From contig CACOIV010000001.1 in NCBI GenBank assembly GCA_902627335.1, positions 27,805-91,804 of the forward strand: a stretch of DNA of 64,000 nt, written 5' to 3'. Origin of the DNA: an uncultured Prochlorococcus sp. GTDB lineage: Bacteria > Cyanobacteriota > Cyanobacteriia > PCC-6307 > Cyanobiaceae. Positions 30,266 to 41,157 of the stretch are shown here, one piece after another (the first letter of the stretch is position 1; each line of letters starts with the position of its first letter). A program made the position numbers and the translations under genes. The notes beneath the pieces are model-generated. The model had not been told where the DNA came from. It saw only the letters and a program-made list of their open reading frames with translations, and ran no database searches.

Positions 30266-32032
30266 TTAAGTACTGATATTATTAACATAACCAATCATTT
30301 GAGAGTTACTTTTTCCTGGGGGTACCATCGGATAGCAATTTTCCCCTCTCTTAACACGGACATTGATAAGAACTGGACCTTCAAATTTCAAAGCTGCTTT
30401 AAAGTCATTTTCAAGATCTTCTCTTCCATTAATTAAAAAACCTTTTACGCCAAAGGCTGCAGCAAGTTTAATAAAATCTGGCTCTCCATTACTCATATCT
30501 GATGCGGAATATCTTTCTTCGTAAAAACTTTCTTGCCATTGTCTAACCATACCTTGCCATCTATTATTAACTATTACAATTTTCACATCTAATCCATATT
30601 GAGATAAAGTTCCTAATTCTTGGATATTCATCAAAATACTTGCATCACCAGCTATACAAATAACTTCAGAATTTGGAAATGCACTTTTCACTCCCATAGC
30701 AGCAGGTAAACCAAAACCCATAGTTCCTAACCCAGCACTACTTATCCACTTTCTAGGACCATTCCTTAAATATTGCGCTGCCCACATTTGATGCTGGCCA
30801 ACATCAGTTGTAATGAAAGCATCTGGAGAATGTTCTCTAACTTTTATTAAAACTTCCTGAGGGTAAATTTCTCCATCTTTTGGGGGAATAAATAGAGGAT
30901 GTTTATCTTTCCAATATTCAATTTTTTTGATCCAATTATTTGTTTCATCATTTTTTTGACTTTCATCAAAACAAGAATTGATCTTAGCTAAAGCAGAAGT
31001 AACATCAGATACAATGGCAATTTCTACTTGTCTGTTTTTATTGACTTCAGCTGGATCTATATCAATATGAATAACTTTTGCATTAGGTGCAAATGTATCC
31101 AATTTACCTGTAACCCTATCATCAAATCTTGCTCCAACCGCAATTAATAAATCACATTCAGTAACTGCAAAGTTTGCGTAAGCCGTCCCATGCATTCCTA
31201 ACATCCCGACAGATAAAGAGTCCTTTTCATCAAATATCCCTTTGCCCATTAAAGTTGTTGTTACTGGTATTTGATAATTTCTAGCTAAAGTTTGCAATTC
31301 TGAATGAGCACCTGAAGCTATAGCCCCTCCCCCTACGTAAAGCAAAGGTTTTTGAGAATTTTTAATTAATTCAATAGCTAGCTCAATATTTTTTTCATCA
31401 ATATCTCCGTTCCTTTTAAACCCTTTAGGAATACTTTCACCTGGCAAGACCCTATGGTAATTAAAAAACTCTTGCCCAACATCCTTTGGTATATCAATTA
31501 ATACTGGGCCAGGCCTACCTGAGGATGCTATAAAAAACGCTTGAGAAACAATATTAGCAATATCTCCAGGATCTCTTATTACCCAGGAATGCTTAACTAT
31601 TGGCAAGGTAATTCCAAATATATCAGTTTCTTGAAATGCATCAGTACCTATAGCCGGGCGCGGCACTTGTCCAGTTACAACAACCAATGGGACTGAATCC
31701 ATCTGAGCTGTAGCTATTCCTGTGACCAAATTAGTTGCACCTGGTCCAGATGTACCAAAACATACCCCTACTTCTCCGGTAGACCTTGCATAACCATCTG
31801 CTGCATGTGACCCCCCCTGTTCATGTCTAACCATAAGGTGCTTTAGCCATCCCTCTTTTTCAGCTTTATGTACAGCATCATAAATTGGCAAAATAGCTCC
31901 GCCTGGATAGCCAAAGATAATTTTGACTCCATGAACTCTTAAGGAATCCATGAGTGCTTCTGCACCAGTAATCCACATTGAATCTTTTTTATCTGAATCA
32001 CCCTTTTGTAATGGGTTTGAAGCAAGAGTCAC
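30266..32032 (-). CDS. ilvB: Acetolactate synthase large subunit
   Basis: 588-residue thiamine-diphosphate enzyme for branched-chain amino acid synthesis. The catalytic Glu is in [15 protein letters not shown], the FAD/beta domain in the middle, and the ThDP motif GDASILMN followed by NN near the C-terminus. Start codon is GTG at 32032. Needs the small subunit IlvH, which is not in this window. A 107-base upstream gap separates it from hemH on the same strand. Confidence 0.96.
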   Translation of the reverse strand: MTLASNPLQKGDSDKKDSMWITGAEALMDSLRVHGVKIIFGYPGGAILPIYDAVHKAEKEGWLKHLMVRHEQGGSHAADGYARSTGEVGVCFGTSGPGATNLVTGIATAQMDSVPLVVVTGQVPRPAIGTDAFQETDIFGITLPIVKHSWVIRDPGDIANIVSQAFFIASSGRPGPVLIDIPKDVGQEFFNYHRVLPGESIPKGFKRNGDIDEKNIELAIELIKNSQKPLLYVGGGAIASGAHSELQTLARNYQIPVTTTLMGKGIFDEKDSLSVGMLGMHGTAYANFAVTECDLLIAVGARFDDRVTGKLDTFAPNAKVIHIDIDPAEVNKNRQVEIAIVSDVTSALAKINSCFDESQKNDETNNWIKKIEYWKDKHPLFIPPKDGEIYPQEVLIKVREHSPDAFITTDVGQHQMWAAQYLRNGPRKWISSAGLGTMGFGLPAAMGVKSAFPNSEVICIAGDASILMNIQELGTLSQYGLDVKIVIVNNRWQGMVRQWQESFYEERYSASDMSNGEPDFIKLAAAFGVKGFLINGREDLENDFKAALKFEGPVLINVRVKRGENCYPMVPPGKSNSQMIGYVNNIST

Positions 32033-32139
32033 TTAAGAAGATAAATCTATATAAATAGTAAACTCAAATATATTATTTTGCCTAGTTTATAACCTAATAT
32101 CAAAAAATGATTCTTAAAAAAAGTATTAAATTTTAATTT

Positions 32140-33315
32140 TTATAAAATCCCTAGCTTATGTAGAGGTCCTGAACCAGAAATTAGTTCTATCAATAGAATC
32201 AGAAAAACAATCATTGCTACCCTACCATTCCATACTTCAGAACTATTATTCCATCCCCATTGCCACTTTTCTTGGGGATATAATTTAACCTTCAAAGGAA
32301 GTTGAGAGGCTTGATCTAAGTCAACGATGGGATCTTCAAGAGATGACATTACCAAATCATTAAGACCCTTAATAAATGTTGGATTTGTATCTAAGGCTTT
32401 AACGCGCCTAAAATTTTTAATACCTGCTTTCTCCGCAATCTCTTTATATTCAATATCTATTTCTTGCAAAGTTTCAATATGTTCGCCAACAAAACTAATA
32501 GGAACAACAACTAATTCTTCAATATTTGATTTTCCAAGTTCTTCAAGAATATCTTCAGTATATGGTTTAAGCCACTCCTCAGGGCCAACTCTACTTTGAT
32601 ATGAAAGGGTATAGGGATTTGAGAATTTCAAATTACTCTTAAGCTCTTCAACTATTAATAATGAACATTTCTCTATTTGTTCTTTATATGGATCTCCCGC
32701 TTCATCAACATAACTTCTGGGTACCCCATGAGCTGTGAAGCATACATGCGCTTTAGTAGGGTTATTACAAAGTAATATTTGCTCAGAAATAAGTTCTACC
32801 ATTGCCTTTAGATATCCTGGTTGATCAAACCAATTTCTAATACACCGTATAGGTATTTTTTTAAAATTAGAATCTGAATCTCTTAACTTTTTTAATTCTC
32901 TAAAACTTGAACCACTAGTACTAATTGAGAAATGAGGATAAAGAGGAAGAACTACAACTTCATCTATTCCATCAGATTTCATATCAGCAATTGCAGATTC
33001 AGTAAATGGATGCCAGTAACGCATAGCTATGTAAGTAGTGGCATTCAAGCCACTATCTCTTAACTTGCTTTGTAATTCCCTTGCCTGTTGTTCCGTGATT
33101 CGTCTTATAGGAGAGCCTCCCCCAATAGAAAGGTAAGCTTTTTGAGATTTAGTACTCCTTAAAGTACTAATTAACCAAGCTAGAGGTTTCTGAAATATTG
33201 GTATTGGCAATCTTATGATTTCTGGATCAGAGAATAAATTATATAAAAATGGACCAACATCTTTTATCCTCTCAGGGCCTCCTAGATTTAATAATAGGAC
33301 ACCAATTTTTTGCAT
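32140..33315 (-). CDS. hemH: Ferrochelatase with C-terminal chlorophyll-binding domain
   Basis: Inserts iron into protoporphyrin IX to make haem. 391 residues: the catalytic domain has [11 protein letters not shown] at the start, CFTAHGVP with the catalytic His, and [13 protein letters not shown]. The last ~40 residues form one membrane span with the LHC/HLIP-like motif EVWNGRVAM, typical of cyanobacterial and plastid type II ferrochelatases. The tail is thought to bind chlorophyll and tie haem output to chlorophyll status. Confidence 0.96.
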   Translation of the reverse strand: MQKIGVLLLNLGGPERIKDVGPFLYNLFSDPEIIRLPIPIFQKPLAWLISTLRSTKSQKAYLSIGGGSPIRRITEQQARELQSKLRDSGLNATTYIAMRYWHPFTESAIADMKSDGIDEVVVLPLYPHFSISTSGSSFRELKKLRDSDSNFKKIPIRCIRNWFDQPGYLKAMVELISEQILLCNNPTKAHVCFTAHGVPRSYVDEAGDPYKEQIEKCSLLIVEELKSNLKFSNPYTLSYQSRVGPEEWLKPYTEDILEELGKSNIEELVVVPISFVGEHIETLQEIDIEYKEIAEKAGIKNFRRVKALDTNPTFIKGLNDLVMSSLEDPIVDLDQASQLPLKVKLYPQEKWQWGWNNSSEVWNGRVAMIVFLILLIELISGSGPLHKLGIL

Positions 33316-33382
33316 TAAGATAAGAGATGGATATTGAAAAAAGACATTAAAAACGTCATTATTAAGATAATTATAGAAGTAA

Positions 33383-34552
33383 ATGAATATAATTCACGAA
33401 ATAAGTTCTATCAACGAAAAATTTTCTACTAAAGGGAGTAAATTAAGGATTGAAAAGAGGGGAGGAAAATTAAACATTAGAGGAAGACTTCCTTCTAAAG
33501 ATAATGAAAACATGTCAAGAATTCAAAGAATCTCATTAGGACTTAATGCTGACTTATTAGGACTAAAAGAAGCTGAAAAAAAACTTCAACTTATAACTTT
33601 ACAATTAGAATTAAATCAATTTGATTGGAAGAATTGGACTCAAGTTTCAAAAGTTGAAAACAATAAAAACATTAAAGATGATTTTTTAAAGAAAATAGAT
33701 GAATTTGAAAAAGTTTTTTTCAAAGAAATTAAGAGTGAATTTCTAAACAGTACAAGGAAAACTACTTGGCAAAGTTCATATAAACCTTATATGAAAAGAA
33801 TGATTTCTGTTTATAGCAATAATGAAGAACTTGATATAAATAAATTATTTATAAATACATTAAAATCTTATGAGAAGGGAAGTCGAAGTAGAAAACAATG
33901 CGGAACATCTCTTAATGTATTTGCATCTTTTATGAAACATAAATTGCCTTCCAATTGGAATTTAATGTCTCAAGGTTATGGTATAAAACGAGCAAGCTTT
34001 AGAGAACTGCCAAATGATGACTTCATTCAAGAACTATGGAGCAAAATTCCTAATAAATCTTGGAAGTATGTTTTTGCTCTTATGGCTACTTATGGTTTAA
34101 GAAACCATGAAGTATTCTTTGCGGATTTAAGTTCGTTAAAAAAAGGTGGCGATAATATTATTAGAGTATTGGATACAACAAAAACTGGTGAGCATCAGGT
34201 TTGGCCTTTTCATCCAAAATGGGTAGAGATTTTTGAATTAAATAACCTAGGAGAAGATTATTCACTATTACCTAAGATTAATTTAAATCTAAAATCAACA
34301 ACCCTTCAGAATATAGGGAAAAGGGTAACTGAACAATTTAAAAGATATCAATTAAATATAAAACCTTATGATCTGAGACATGCATATGCAGTTCGAACAA
34401 TTTTATATGATTTACCAGATACGGTAGCAGCAAGAATGATGGGACATTCAGTAAACTTACATACAAAAACTTATCACCATTGGATTACTAAACGTGATCA
34501 ACAAAAAGCTGTAAATAATGCAATATTAAAATTTAATGATAGATATTCTTAA
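33383..34552 (+). CDS. Tyrosine recombinase/phage integrase family protein
   Basis: 389 residues. The C-terminal catalytic domain shows the first Arg in TYGLRNHE, a beta-hairpin Lys in [16 protein letters not shown] (box II, with Tyr where many have His), GHS and the nucleophile region TKTYHHW. An N-terminal SAM-like core-binding domain spans ~90-200. No tRNA, attachment-site repeat, excisionase or cargo was seen nearby, and base composition matches the surroundings. It may be a domesticated recombinase rather than an active element. Confidence 0.88.
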   Translation: MNIIHEISSINEKFSTKGSKLRIEKRGGKLNIRGRLPSKDNENMSRIQRISLGLNADLLGLKEAEKKLQLITLQLELNQFDWKNWTQVSKVENNKNIKDDFLKKIDEFEKVFFKEIKSEFLNSTRKTTWQSSYKPYMKRMISVYSNNEELDINKLFINTLKSYEKGSRSRKQCGTSLNVFASFMKHKLPSNWNLMSQGYGIKRASFRELPNDDFIQELWSKIPNKSWKYVFALMATYGLRNHEVFFADLSSLKKGGDNIIRVLDTTKTGEHQVWPFHPKWVEIFELNNLGEDYSLLPKINLNLKSTTLQNIGKRVTEQFKRYQLNIKPYDLRHAYAVRTILYDLPDTVAARMMGHSVNLHTKTYHHWITKRDQQKAVNNAILKFNDRYS

Positions 34553-34580
34553 AATTGATTATCTATGTTTTTATAAATTT

Positions 34581-35276
34581 ATGGAAAGTGAATCTGAAAA
34601 AAGAAAAAACATTAATAAGAATTTAGATCATGATGCCCTTGCGGCAGGCATTGGAGGCAAAATTTCCCCTGAAAAGGATGAACATCAATATAAACTAAGA
34701 ATGCAAAAAAGAAAGGAGATACAGGTTGAAAGGTTAAAAATCAGAAAAAATAAAAAAGGCTTGATTATTGTTTTTACTGGAAATGGCAAAGGGAAAACTA
34801 CGGCTGCCTTAGGTATGGCAATAAGAACGTTGGGTCACATGGAAAAAGCTGTTATTATTCAATTCATAAAAGGTTCCTGGGAAACAGGGGAAGAAAAAGC
34901 ATTTAAGAATTTTCCGAATATAAAATGGTATTCACTTGGTGAGGGATTTACATGGGAAACTCAAGATCGAATCAAAGATGAGAAACTTGTTAAAGAAGCA
35001 TGGAGATTAGCAAAAGAACATATTAAAAATAACTCATTCAAATTAGTAATTCTCGACGAAATAAATATAGCAATTAAGTTAGGTTATATTAACTCAGATG
35101 AAATTATAGATTTCATTAGAGGATTAGAAAATAAAAATAATAATCATATCGTATTAACAGGAAGAGGTGCTCCAGATTCAATTATTAAATTCGCAGACTT
35201 AGTCACTGAAATGAATTTAGTAAAACACCCTTTTAAGGATCAAGGAATAAAAGCTCAAAAATGTATTGAATTTTAA
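34581..35276 (+). CDS. cobO: Cob(I)alamin adenosyltransferase (CobO/BtuR type)
   Basis: Adenosylates corrinoids in cobalamin synthesis. The P-loop [14 protein letters not shown] is typical of CobO, as are [12 protein letters not shown] and VILDEIN. From the ATG at 34581 the protein is 231 residues. An in-frame ATG at 34536 lies inside the recombinase gene and is not preferred. It has a ~60-residue polar N-terminal extension, common in cyanobacteria. Confidence 0.94.
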   Translation: MESESEKRKNINKNLDHDALAAGIGGKISPEKDEHQYKLRMQKRKEIQVERLKIRKNKKGLIIVFTGNGKGKTTAALGMAIRTLGHMEKAVIIQFIKGSWETGEEKAFKNFPNIKWYSLGEGFTWETQDRIKDEKLVKEAWRLAKEHIKNNSFKLVILDEINIAIKLGYINSDEIIDFIRGLENKNNNHIVLTGRGAPDSIIKFADLVTEMNLVKHPFKDQGIKAQKCIEF

Positions 35277-35359
35277 ATTGTTTAAAACCACAATCAAATA
35301 TTTTAAAAATAAGAAAAATTGCTTATTACTTGCTACTGTCATACAAGAATGATCTTAGA

Positions 35360-36064
35360 ATGACCTACAAAAGAATTCTTTTAAAACTAAGTGGCGAAGC
35401 CCTAATGGGTAAAAAGCCGTATGGCATTGACCCGGCAATAGTTCAGTCAATTGCAGAAGACGTTTCAAAAGTTATATCAAATAATGTCCAACTTGCAATT
35501 GTTGTTGGAGGAGGTAACATTTTTAGAGGTCTTAAAGGTTCTGCAGACGGTATGGATAGAGCCACCGCTGATTATGTGGGAATGTTAGCGACAGTAATGA
35601 ATGCAATTTCCTTACAAGATGGTCTTGAAAGAGTTGGTGTTGAAACAAGAGTTCAAACTGCTATTGAAATGCAAGAAATTGCAGAACCTTATATTAGAAG
35701 AAGAGCGATAAGACATCTCGAGAAAGGGAGAGTAGTAGTTTTTGGCGGTGGTTGCGGTAATCCATTCTTCACTACTGATACAACTGCAGCTCTTAGAGCT
35801 GCAGAAATTAATGCGGAAGCAGTTATGAAAGCAACAAAGGTCGATGGAGTTTATGATAAGGATCCCAACGTATATAATAATGCTAAAAAGTTTACTAGAT
35901 TAACTTACCAACAAGTTTTAAGTGATGAAATAGCTGTTATGGATAGTACAGCTATTGCCCTTTGCAAAGACAATAATATTCCAATTTTGGTCTTTGATAT
36001 TTTTAAAAAAGGAAACATTTCAAAAGCCGCTGCTGGAGATTCTATAGGATCACTTATAAGTTAA
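35360..36064 (+). CDS. pyrH: UMP kinase
   Basis: Phosphorylates UMP to UDP; hexameric amino-acid-kinase fold. [12 protein letters not shown] at the start, GGGNIFRG and [11 protein letters not shown] are signature segments. The ATG at 35360 gives 234 residues and begins [13 protein letters not shown]; a slightly earlier in-frame start at 35330 is less likely. It forms the conserved pair pyrH-frr. Confidence 0.97.
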   Translation: MTYKRILLKLSGEALMGKKPYGIDPAIVQSIAEDVSKVISNNVQLAIVVGGGNIFRGLKGSADGMDRATADYVGMLATVMNAISLQDGLERVGVETRVQTAIEMQEIAEPYIRRRAIRHLEKGRVVVFGGGCGNPFFTTDTTAALRAAEINAEAVMKATKVDGVYDKDPNVYNNAKKFTRLTYQQVLSDEIAVMDSTAIALCKDNNIPILVFDIFKKGNISKAAAGDSIGSLIS

Positions 36065-36084
36065 TTTTCACAAATCACAAAATC

Positions 36085-36633
36085 ATGAATGAACAAGACA
36101 TCAAAACAAATATGAACAAAAGTATTGAGGCCACCCAAAGAAACTTTAATACCATTAGAACTGGAAGAGCTAATGCATCACTTCTTGATAGGATATCTGT
36201 TGAATACTATGGAACTGATACTCCTCTTAAGTCTTTAGCAACAATTTCAACTCAAGATTCACAGACAATCTCAATACAACCTTTTGATTTATCCTGTTTG
36301 CAAGCTATCGAAAAAGCTATCTCAATTAGTGATTTAGGTATAACTCCAAATAATGATGGGAAAACCATAAGAATTAATGTACCCCCTTTAACTGAAGAAA
36401 GAAGAAAAGAGTTTTGTAAACTTGCTTCAAAATATGCTGAAGAGGGAAAAGTAGCTTTAAGAAATATCAGAAGAGATGCAATTGATAAAGAAAAAAAGGA
36501 TGAAAAAGATGGGTCAATTTCGCTTGATGAATCTAGAGATAATCAACAAAAAATTCAAAAGATTACTGATCAATTCATTAGTTCAATAGAAAGTAAACTT
36601 GAAGAAAAAGAAAAAGAAATTTTAAAGGTTTGA
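36085..36633 (+). CDS. frr: Ribosome recycling factor
   Basis: 182 residues; splits post-termination ribosomes with EF-G. The long-helix core [23 protein letters not shown] and the C-terminal [15 protein letters not shown] are canonical. It follows pyrH by 20 bases. Its stop overlaps the TTG start of the next gene (TTGA at 36630-36633). Confidence 0.97.
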   Translation: MNEQDIKTNMNKSIEATQRNFNTIRTGRANASLLDRISVEYYGTDTPLKSLATISTQDSQTISIQPFDLSCLQAIEKAISISDLGITPNNDGKTIRINVPPLTEERRKEFCKLASKYAEEGKVALRNIRRDAIDKEKKDEKDGSISLDESRDNQQKIQKITDQFISSIESKLEEKEKEILKV

Positions 36634-37775
36634 GTGTATTTGATGTCGCTGTAATTGGAGGTGGATTAGCTGGAAAATCAACTGCTATTCATCTACTAAA
36701 AAAAGGTTACTCCATTTTAATTTTAGAAAAATCTAACCCCAACAAATCTATTCCTTGTTCAGGAGGAATGGCTGCTTCAGTTAGAAATTATTTCCCTTTA
36801 GACTTAGAAAATGCTATTGAGACTGAAATCAAAAGAGTTTATTTCTCCTGGAAAAATGAGGATCCTGTAATTGCAGAACTTTCTGGTAAATCGCCATTTC
36901 TTATTGTTAATAGAAATAATTTAGATGAAATGCTTACAAAAGAAGTTTACAGATTTGGAGCAACATTATTATTTTCTATGAAGATTGAGACTTTAAAGTT
37001 AGTAAATAATAATTGGCTTATTCAATGTAAGAATAAAAAAACTTTTAGAGCAAAATATTTAGTTATTTCCGATGGATCAGAATCTTTATGGGCCTCATAC
37101 CTAAGCTTAGGTCCAAAAAAACCAAAATATGCAAGTACAATCGCAATCAATATAAAGGGTTTAGGAAATATTGAGAAAAATACTGTTAGATTTGAATTTG
37201 GATCAATTAAATATGGTTTTGCTTGGGCTTTTCCTATGAAGGATTCAATTAACATAGGACTTGGTTCATTTATAGGGGATTCCAAAATAAAAGATAAAGA
37301 GTTATGCGAATATATTGTTCAAAGTTTGGGATTCAAAGATATGAAATATGAAAGAATTTTTAAAAGATTGAGAATATGGAATGGTTTTCACAAACTTCAT
37401 AATGAAAGAGTGCTAGCCATAGGAGATGCAGCTTCTTTGTGCGATCCATTTTTGGCAGAGGGAATTAGGCCTTCATTAATTAGTAGTTACTATGCGGCCA
37501 ATACTATTGAAAAATGTCTTAGATCAAATAAAAATCATCTGCATGAATATTCTTTCTTAATGAAAGAGAATTGGAGTAAATCTATGATTTGGGGAAAAAG
37601 AATTGCAGAAGTTTTCTATAGATTTCCTAAAATTGGCTATAGGTTAGGAGTAAAAAGAAAAACAGCACCTCAGAGAATTGCCCAAATTTTATCTGGAGAA
37701 ATGAATTACTCAGACATTGCGGGAAGAGTTATAAGAAGATTTATTTTTCAATCTGACAGTAAAAATGTTGAATAA
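36630..37775 (+). CDS. Geranylgeranyl-reductase-like FAD oxidoreductase
   Basis: 381 residues. FAD Rossmann motif [19 protein letters not shown] near the N-terminus, IPCSGGM next to it, and the second FAD motif [19 protein letters not shown] near residue ~265. This is the GGR/ChlP superfamily pattern, but it is shorter than true ChlP, so a different lipid or isoprenoid substrate is possible. Start is TTG, overlapping the frr stop by four bases. Confidence 0.85.
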   Translation: MSVFDVAVIGGGLAGKSTAIHLLKKGYSILILEKSNPNKSIPCSGGMAASVRNYFPLDLENAIETEIKRVYFSWKNEDPVIAELSGKSPFLIVNRNNLDEMLTKEVYRFGATLLFSMKIETLKLVNNNWLIQCKNKKTFRAKYLVISDGSESLWASYLSLGPKKPKYASTIAINIKGLGNIEKNTVRFEFGSIKYGFAWAFPMKDSINIGLGSFIGDSKIKDKELCEYIVQSLGFKDMKYERIFKRLRIWNGFHKLHNERVLAIGDAASLCDPFLAEGIRPSLISSYYAANTIEKCLRSNKNHLHEYSFLMKENWSKSMIWGKRIAEVFYRFPKIGYRLGVKRKTAPQRIAQILSGEMNYSDIAGRVIRRFIFQSDSKNVE

Positions 37776-37800
37776 TTTAATTAAATCTTAATTAAATTAT
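37772..37800. terminator. Bidirectional terminator overlapping two stop codons
   Basis: A perfect 13-bp stem made only of A and T (ATAATTTAATTAA and its complement) with a 3-base loop. It contains the stop codons of both convergent genes, the GGR-like gene and tal. There is no GC clamp, so strength is uncertain. Confidence 0.65.
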
Positions 37801-38779
37801 CACTACAAACCTCTTCAAACCTTCTTAAAAGTAAATCCTCAAGTTCTTCAATTGCTTTACTAAAACCGGTTATACCCTCACTAAGTTTTTCGCTTGCCAT
37901 TTGATCCTCTAGCATATTTAATCTGAAGTCTTTTTCGTCATAAAGAAATTCTGGAGAATTTTGAATTAAAGATTCACTATCTAATTTCTTATGAAGTTCA
38001 CCAGATTCCTTATCAAGTTCATTCAATAATTTTGGTGAAATAGTAAGCAAATCACAACCTGCTAATTCTTTAATTTCATCAACATTTCTAAAACTAGCTC
38101 CCATAATTTCCGTTGAAAAGCCTTTTTCCTTAAAGTAGTTAAAGATTTTAGTAACGGATATAACGCCAGGATCTTCTTCGCCAGAATAATCTGTCTTTCC
38201 TGTTTTGGCCTTATGCCAATCTAAAATTCTTCCTACGAATGGAGAAATCAAAGTAACCTTTGCATTTGCACATGCTACAGCTTGGCAGAAATTAAAAAGT
38301 AAAGTTAAATTGCATTTAATACCTTCTTTTTCTAATATTTCAGCTGCCTTAATTCCCTCCCAAGTAGAAGCAATTTTTATCAAAACCCTATCCTTCGAAA
38401 TACCATGCTCCTTATAGAGATTTATAATTTTTCTAGCTTTTTCAACTGTTGCTTGCGAATCAAAACTCAATCTTGCATCAACCTCTGTAGATACTCTGCC
38501 TGAAATTATTTTTAATATTTCCTTCCCAAATGTTACAGAAACTTGATCAATAGCCTCATTAATAAATTCCTTTTTGGAGAAGTTACTTGAAAATAATTTA
38601 TTTGAGTTCTCTAAAGATTGATCAATTAATTTAATGTAGTTTGGATTTTTAGCTGCTGCCAAAATTAAAGATGGATTAGTTGTTGCATCTCTTGGTTTAA
38701 ATTTTCTAATAGCATCTATATCACCAGTATCAGCGACAACCACTGTCATTAACGATAATTGTTCTAAGATTGAATTCAT
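37781..38779 (-). CDS. tal: Transaldolase
   Basis: Transfers a dihydroxyacetone unit in the pentose phosphate pathway; 332 residues with the TalAB fold. The [10 protein letters not shown] segment, the Schiff-base Lys in [12 protein letters not shown] and the [22 protein letters not shown] segment are diagnostic. In cyanobacteria and their phages this enzyme supports NADPH production in the dark. The 89-base upstream gap has only a 7-bp dyad (38831-38851). Confidence 0.96.
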   Translation of the reverse strand: MNSILEQLSLMTVVVADTGDIDAIRKFKPRDATTNPSLILAAAKNPNYIKLIDQSLENSNKLFSSNFSKKEFINEAIDQVSVTFGKEILKIISGRVSTEVDARLSFDSQATVEKARKIINLYKEHGISKDRVLIKIASTWEGIKAAEILEKEGIKCNLTLLFNFCQAVACANAKVTLISPFVGRILDWHKAKTGKTDYSGEEDPGVISVTKIFNYFKEKGFSTEIMGASFRNVDEIKELAGCDLLTISPKLLNELDKESGELHKKLDSESLIQNSPEFLYDEKDFRLNMLEDQMASEKLSEGITGFSKAIEELEDLLLRRFEEVCSDNLIKI

Positions 38780-38868
38780 TAGTTGAGTAAAGCTTCTATT
38801 ATTAACTTAGCTGTATATTTATGTGAATTCATGAAATAATTAATATTTCATTCAATAATTAATCTTTT

Positions 38869-40623
38869 TTAGGGTTTTTTAACAATGATTTTATTTTCTT
38901 TACTATGAGGCGGTATCTTTTCCAACACAATTAAACTTTCAATAATTTCTTTTGCAACGGGAACAGCTACTGTTGATCCATAAGCATAGGCTTTAGATGG
39001 CTCATCTACGACTACTAATACAAGATATTTTGGATCATTTATTGGTAAGGTCGCCACAAAACTGCAAACTTTTTTTGTAGTGTATATTCCATTAATAGCT
39101 TTTTGAGAAGTTCCAGTTTTACCGCCAATTCTATAACCATCAATTTTAGAACCATTTCCAGTTCCAATCTCTACTACAGTTTCCATCCATTCCAAAATAG
39201 TTTTAGAAACTTCGGAAGAAAACAGTTTATTTTTTTTATTATTTCCATCTTCTGTTTTAAAATCTTTAGTTACATGAGGTACTATTTCATATCCACCGTT
39301 AGCTAGAATTGCATGAATTTGAGCTAATTTTAATGGAGACATTGAAAATCCTTGTCCGAAAGATGCCACAGCCTGCTCAATAGGTTGATTAACAAAAACA
39401 TCTTTTGATTTCAGATAACCCGGTGTAGATTCATATAGATCTGTATCAATTTTTTCATTTATTCCCAATTTATTTAACCATTCCCAATGCTTAGCAGGGG
39501 GTAATTTTTGCATAATTTTTACCATTCCAATATTACTTGATACTTGAAGTACTTTTGGATAATTTATGTAGCCATTACCTTTTTTATTCCAATTATATAG
39601 ATCCCATCCACCCACTCTAATATTTCCATCATCTTGAACAAAACCATTTTTATCTACAACTTTTGCTTCTAGAGCCATCGCAAGATTAATTGGTTTAAAA
39701 GTTGACCCAGGCTCAAACAAATCTTGCATATACCATCCTTTAAATAAATTTTGATCATATTTCCAAAATTCATTAGGATCGTATGAAGGTACAGAAACCA
39801 AAGATAATATTTCGCCATTATTTACATTCATAACCATTGCAAAACCTTTTTTAGCTTTCCATTCTTTTACTTGTTTGACTAAAACATCGAATGTTATTTT
39901 TTGAAGTCTTGAGTCTATAGTCAAAATAATTTTCCGATAATCTCTTACAAAATCTTTTGGCCCAGAACTATCTGGAAGAGGTGTACCATCTCCTCCTTTT
40001 TTTAAAATATTACTTTTATTTAAAACATTTATTTTTTCATCTAAATGTAACTCTAATCCTGCTGAGCCTACATTCTCATCATTTACAAATCCTACAATAT
40101 TCGAGTAAAGATGGCCTTGAGGATAAAATCTTTTGGAATATAATTCCAAGTCTAAACCACTTATATGCAAATTTTTTATTTTTTTGGAGTCCTCCTCATC
40201 TAAGTCATCAAATAATTTAACTCCACCCTCATAATTATTAAATTTTGAATTAAGTACCTCTTTTTCTATATTTAATGCTTTTGAAAGTTTATCTACAACT
40301 TCATCTACAGTTCTAATCGTTTTATAAGAATCACCAGGGAAATTAAAGTATTTTGGATGCGCCCATAATCTATACAAAGGTTTATCAAAGGCAATTAATC
40401 TATTATTCTTATCCACAATTGCTCTTCTACTATTTATCGAATTAATTCTTTTATTTTGCATAGCTATAGCTTTAAATTTAAAATTAGAAGATTTTAAAAA
40501 TTGCAAATTCAAAACCCTTATTGATAAACAAGAAATAATAAAAAGACTTATAAGGTATATTGATTTGAATCTCCTCTTATCAAGAGGAACAAAATTTACA
40601 ATTTTTTTATTGATTTTTCTCAT
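38869..40623 (-). CDS. ftsI: Septal peptidoglycan transpeptidase (PBP3)
   Basis: 584 residues; cross-links septal peptidoglycan during division. One N-terminal membrane span (~20-42), a PBP dimerisation domain, and a transpeptidase domain with STFK (Ser307-Lys310), SSN (362-364) and KTG (502-504). All three active-site motifs are intact. It follows the FtsL-like gene by 12 bases. Confidence 0.95.
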   Translation of the reverse strand: MRKINKKIVNFVPLDKRRFKSIYLISLFIISCLSIRVLNLQFLKSSNFKFKAIAMQNKRINSINSRRAIVDKNNRLIAFDKPLYRLWAHPKYFNFPGDSYKTIRTVDEVVDKLSKALNIEKEVLNSKFNNYEGGVKLFDDLDEEDSKKIKNLHISGLDLELYSKRFYPQGHLYSNIVGFVNDENVGSAGLELHLDEKINVLNKSNILKKGGDGTPLPDSSGPKDFVRDYRKIILTIDSRLQKITFDVLVKQVKEWKAKKGFAMVMNVNNGEILSLVSVPSYDPNEFWKYDQNLFKGWYMQDLFEPGSTFKPINLAMALEAKVVDKNGFVQDDGNIRVGGWDLYNWNKKGNGYINYPKVLQVSSNIGMVKIMQKLPPAKHWEWLNKLGINEKIDTDLYESTPGYLKSKDVFVNQPIEQAVASFGQGFSMSPLKLAQIHAILANGGYEIVPHVTKDFKTEDGNNKKNKLFSSEVSKTILEWMETVVEIGTGNGSKIDGYRIGGKTGTSQKAINGIYTTKKVCSFVATLPINDPKYLVLVVVDEPSKAYAYGSTVAVPVAKEIIESLIVLEKIPPHSKENKIIVKKP

Positions 40624-40635
40624 AGAGTTATTAAA

Positions 40636-41073
40636 TTAATATCCTCTTTGATATTTGCTGTCCTTAATACCATTTAATAAATCTGAAAATAAAAATTTAC
40701 GATTAAATATTTCCGATGGCTTTTTAAGATAAATCAAATCCTTTGAGGTGGCTTTTTTAAATTGATCTTTCATATCAACTTCATTTAAAAAATACTCTTC
40801 TGTTTTTGAAATATATCCATTGAGATCATTATTTATTAATCTCATCTCCATTATCGAAGAGTATATTTCTGTCCACTCCCTTTGACTATTAAAAGCTATA
40901 AAAGAATAAATAGTAATTAAACAAAATAATGAAAAGTTAAAATAATCTACAATTTTATGAGAAATATTTAAAGTTAAAAGTTTTGATTGAAGTTTAAATT
41001 TTTTATATTTTTTATCATAAAAATCTTGCTTATCTGATATTGGTTGTAAAGTTCTTGGTTCAAAAGATCTCAT
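40636..41073 (-). CDS. FtsL-like division protein candidate
   Basis: 145 residues: a cytoplasmic N-terminus, one membrane span at ~46-64, then a polar helical segment likely to form a coiled coil (QREWTEIYSSIMEMRLINNDLNGYISKTEEYF), then DLIYLKKPS. This is the FtsL/FtsB topology, and the gene lies directly before ftsI, the classic ftsL position. Sequence similarity alone is too weak for a firm name. Confidence 0.72.
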   Translation of the reverse strand: MRSFEPRTLQPISDKQDFYDKKYKKFKLQSKLLTLNISHKIVDYFNFSLFCLITIYSFIAFNSQREWTEIYSSIMEMRLINNDLNGYISKTEEYFLNEVDMKDQFKKATSKDLIYLKKPSEIFNRKFLFSDLLNGIKDSKYQRGY

Positions 41074-41157
41074 TACCGAAATTTATTATTCTTATAATTA
41101 TCAATAAATCAAATAAACACTTTTAAGGTTTATTTGCAAGCTAAAAATAAATATAAA

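Noticed and set aside
33316..35359. Genomic island or prophage around the recombinase
   Set aside because: Neighbours are core genes (hemH, cobO, pyrH), with no tRNA, terminal repeat or composition change.
38831..38851. 7-bp dyad upstream of tal as an operator
   Set aside because: The stem is AT-only and of a kind expected by chance in this base composition.
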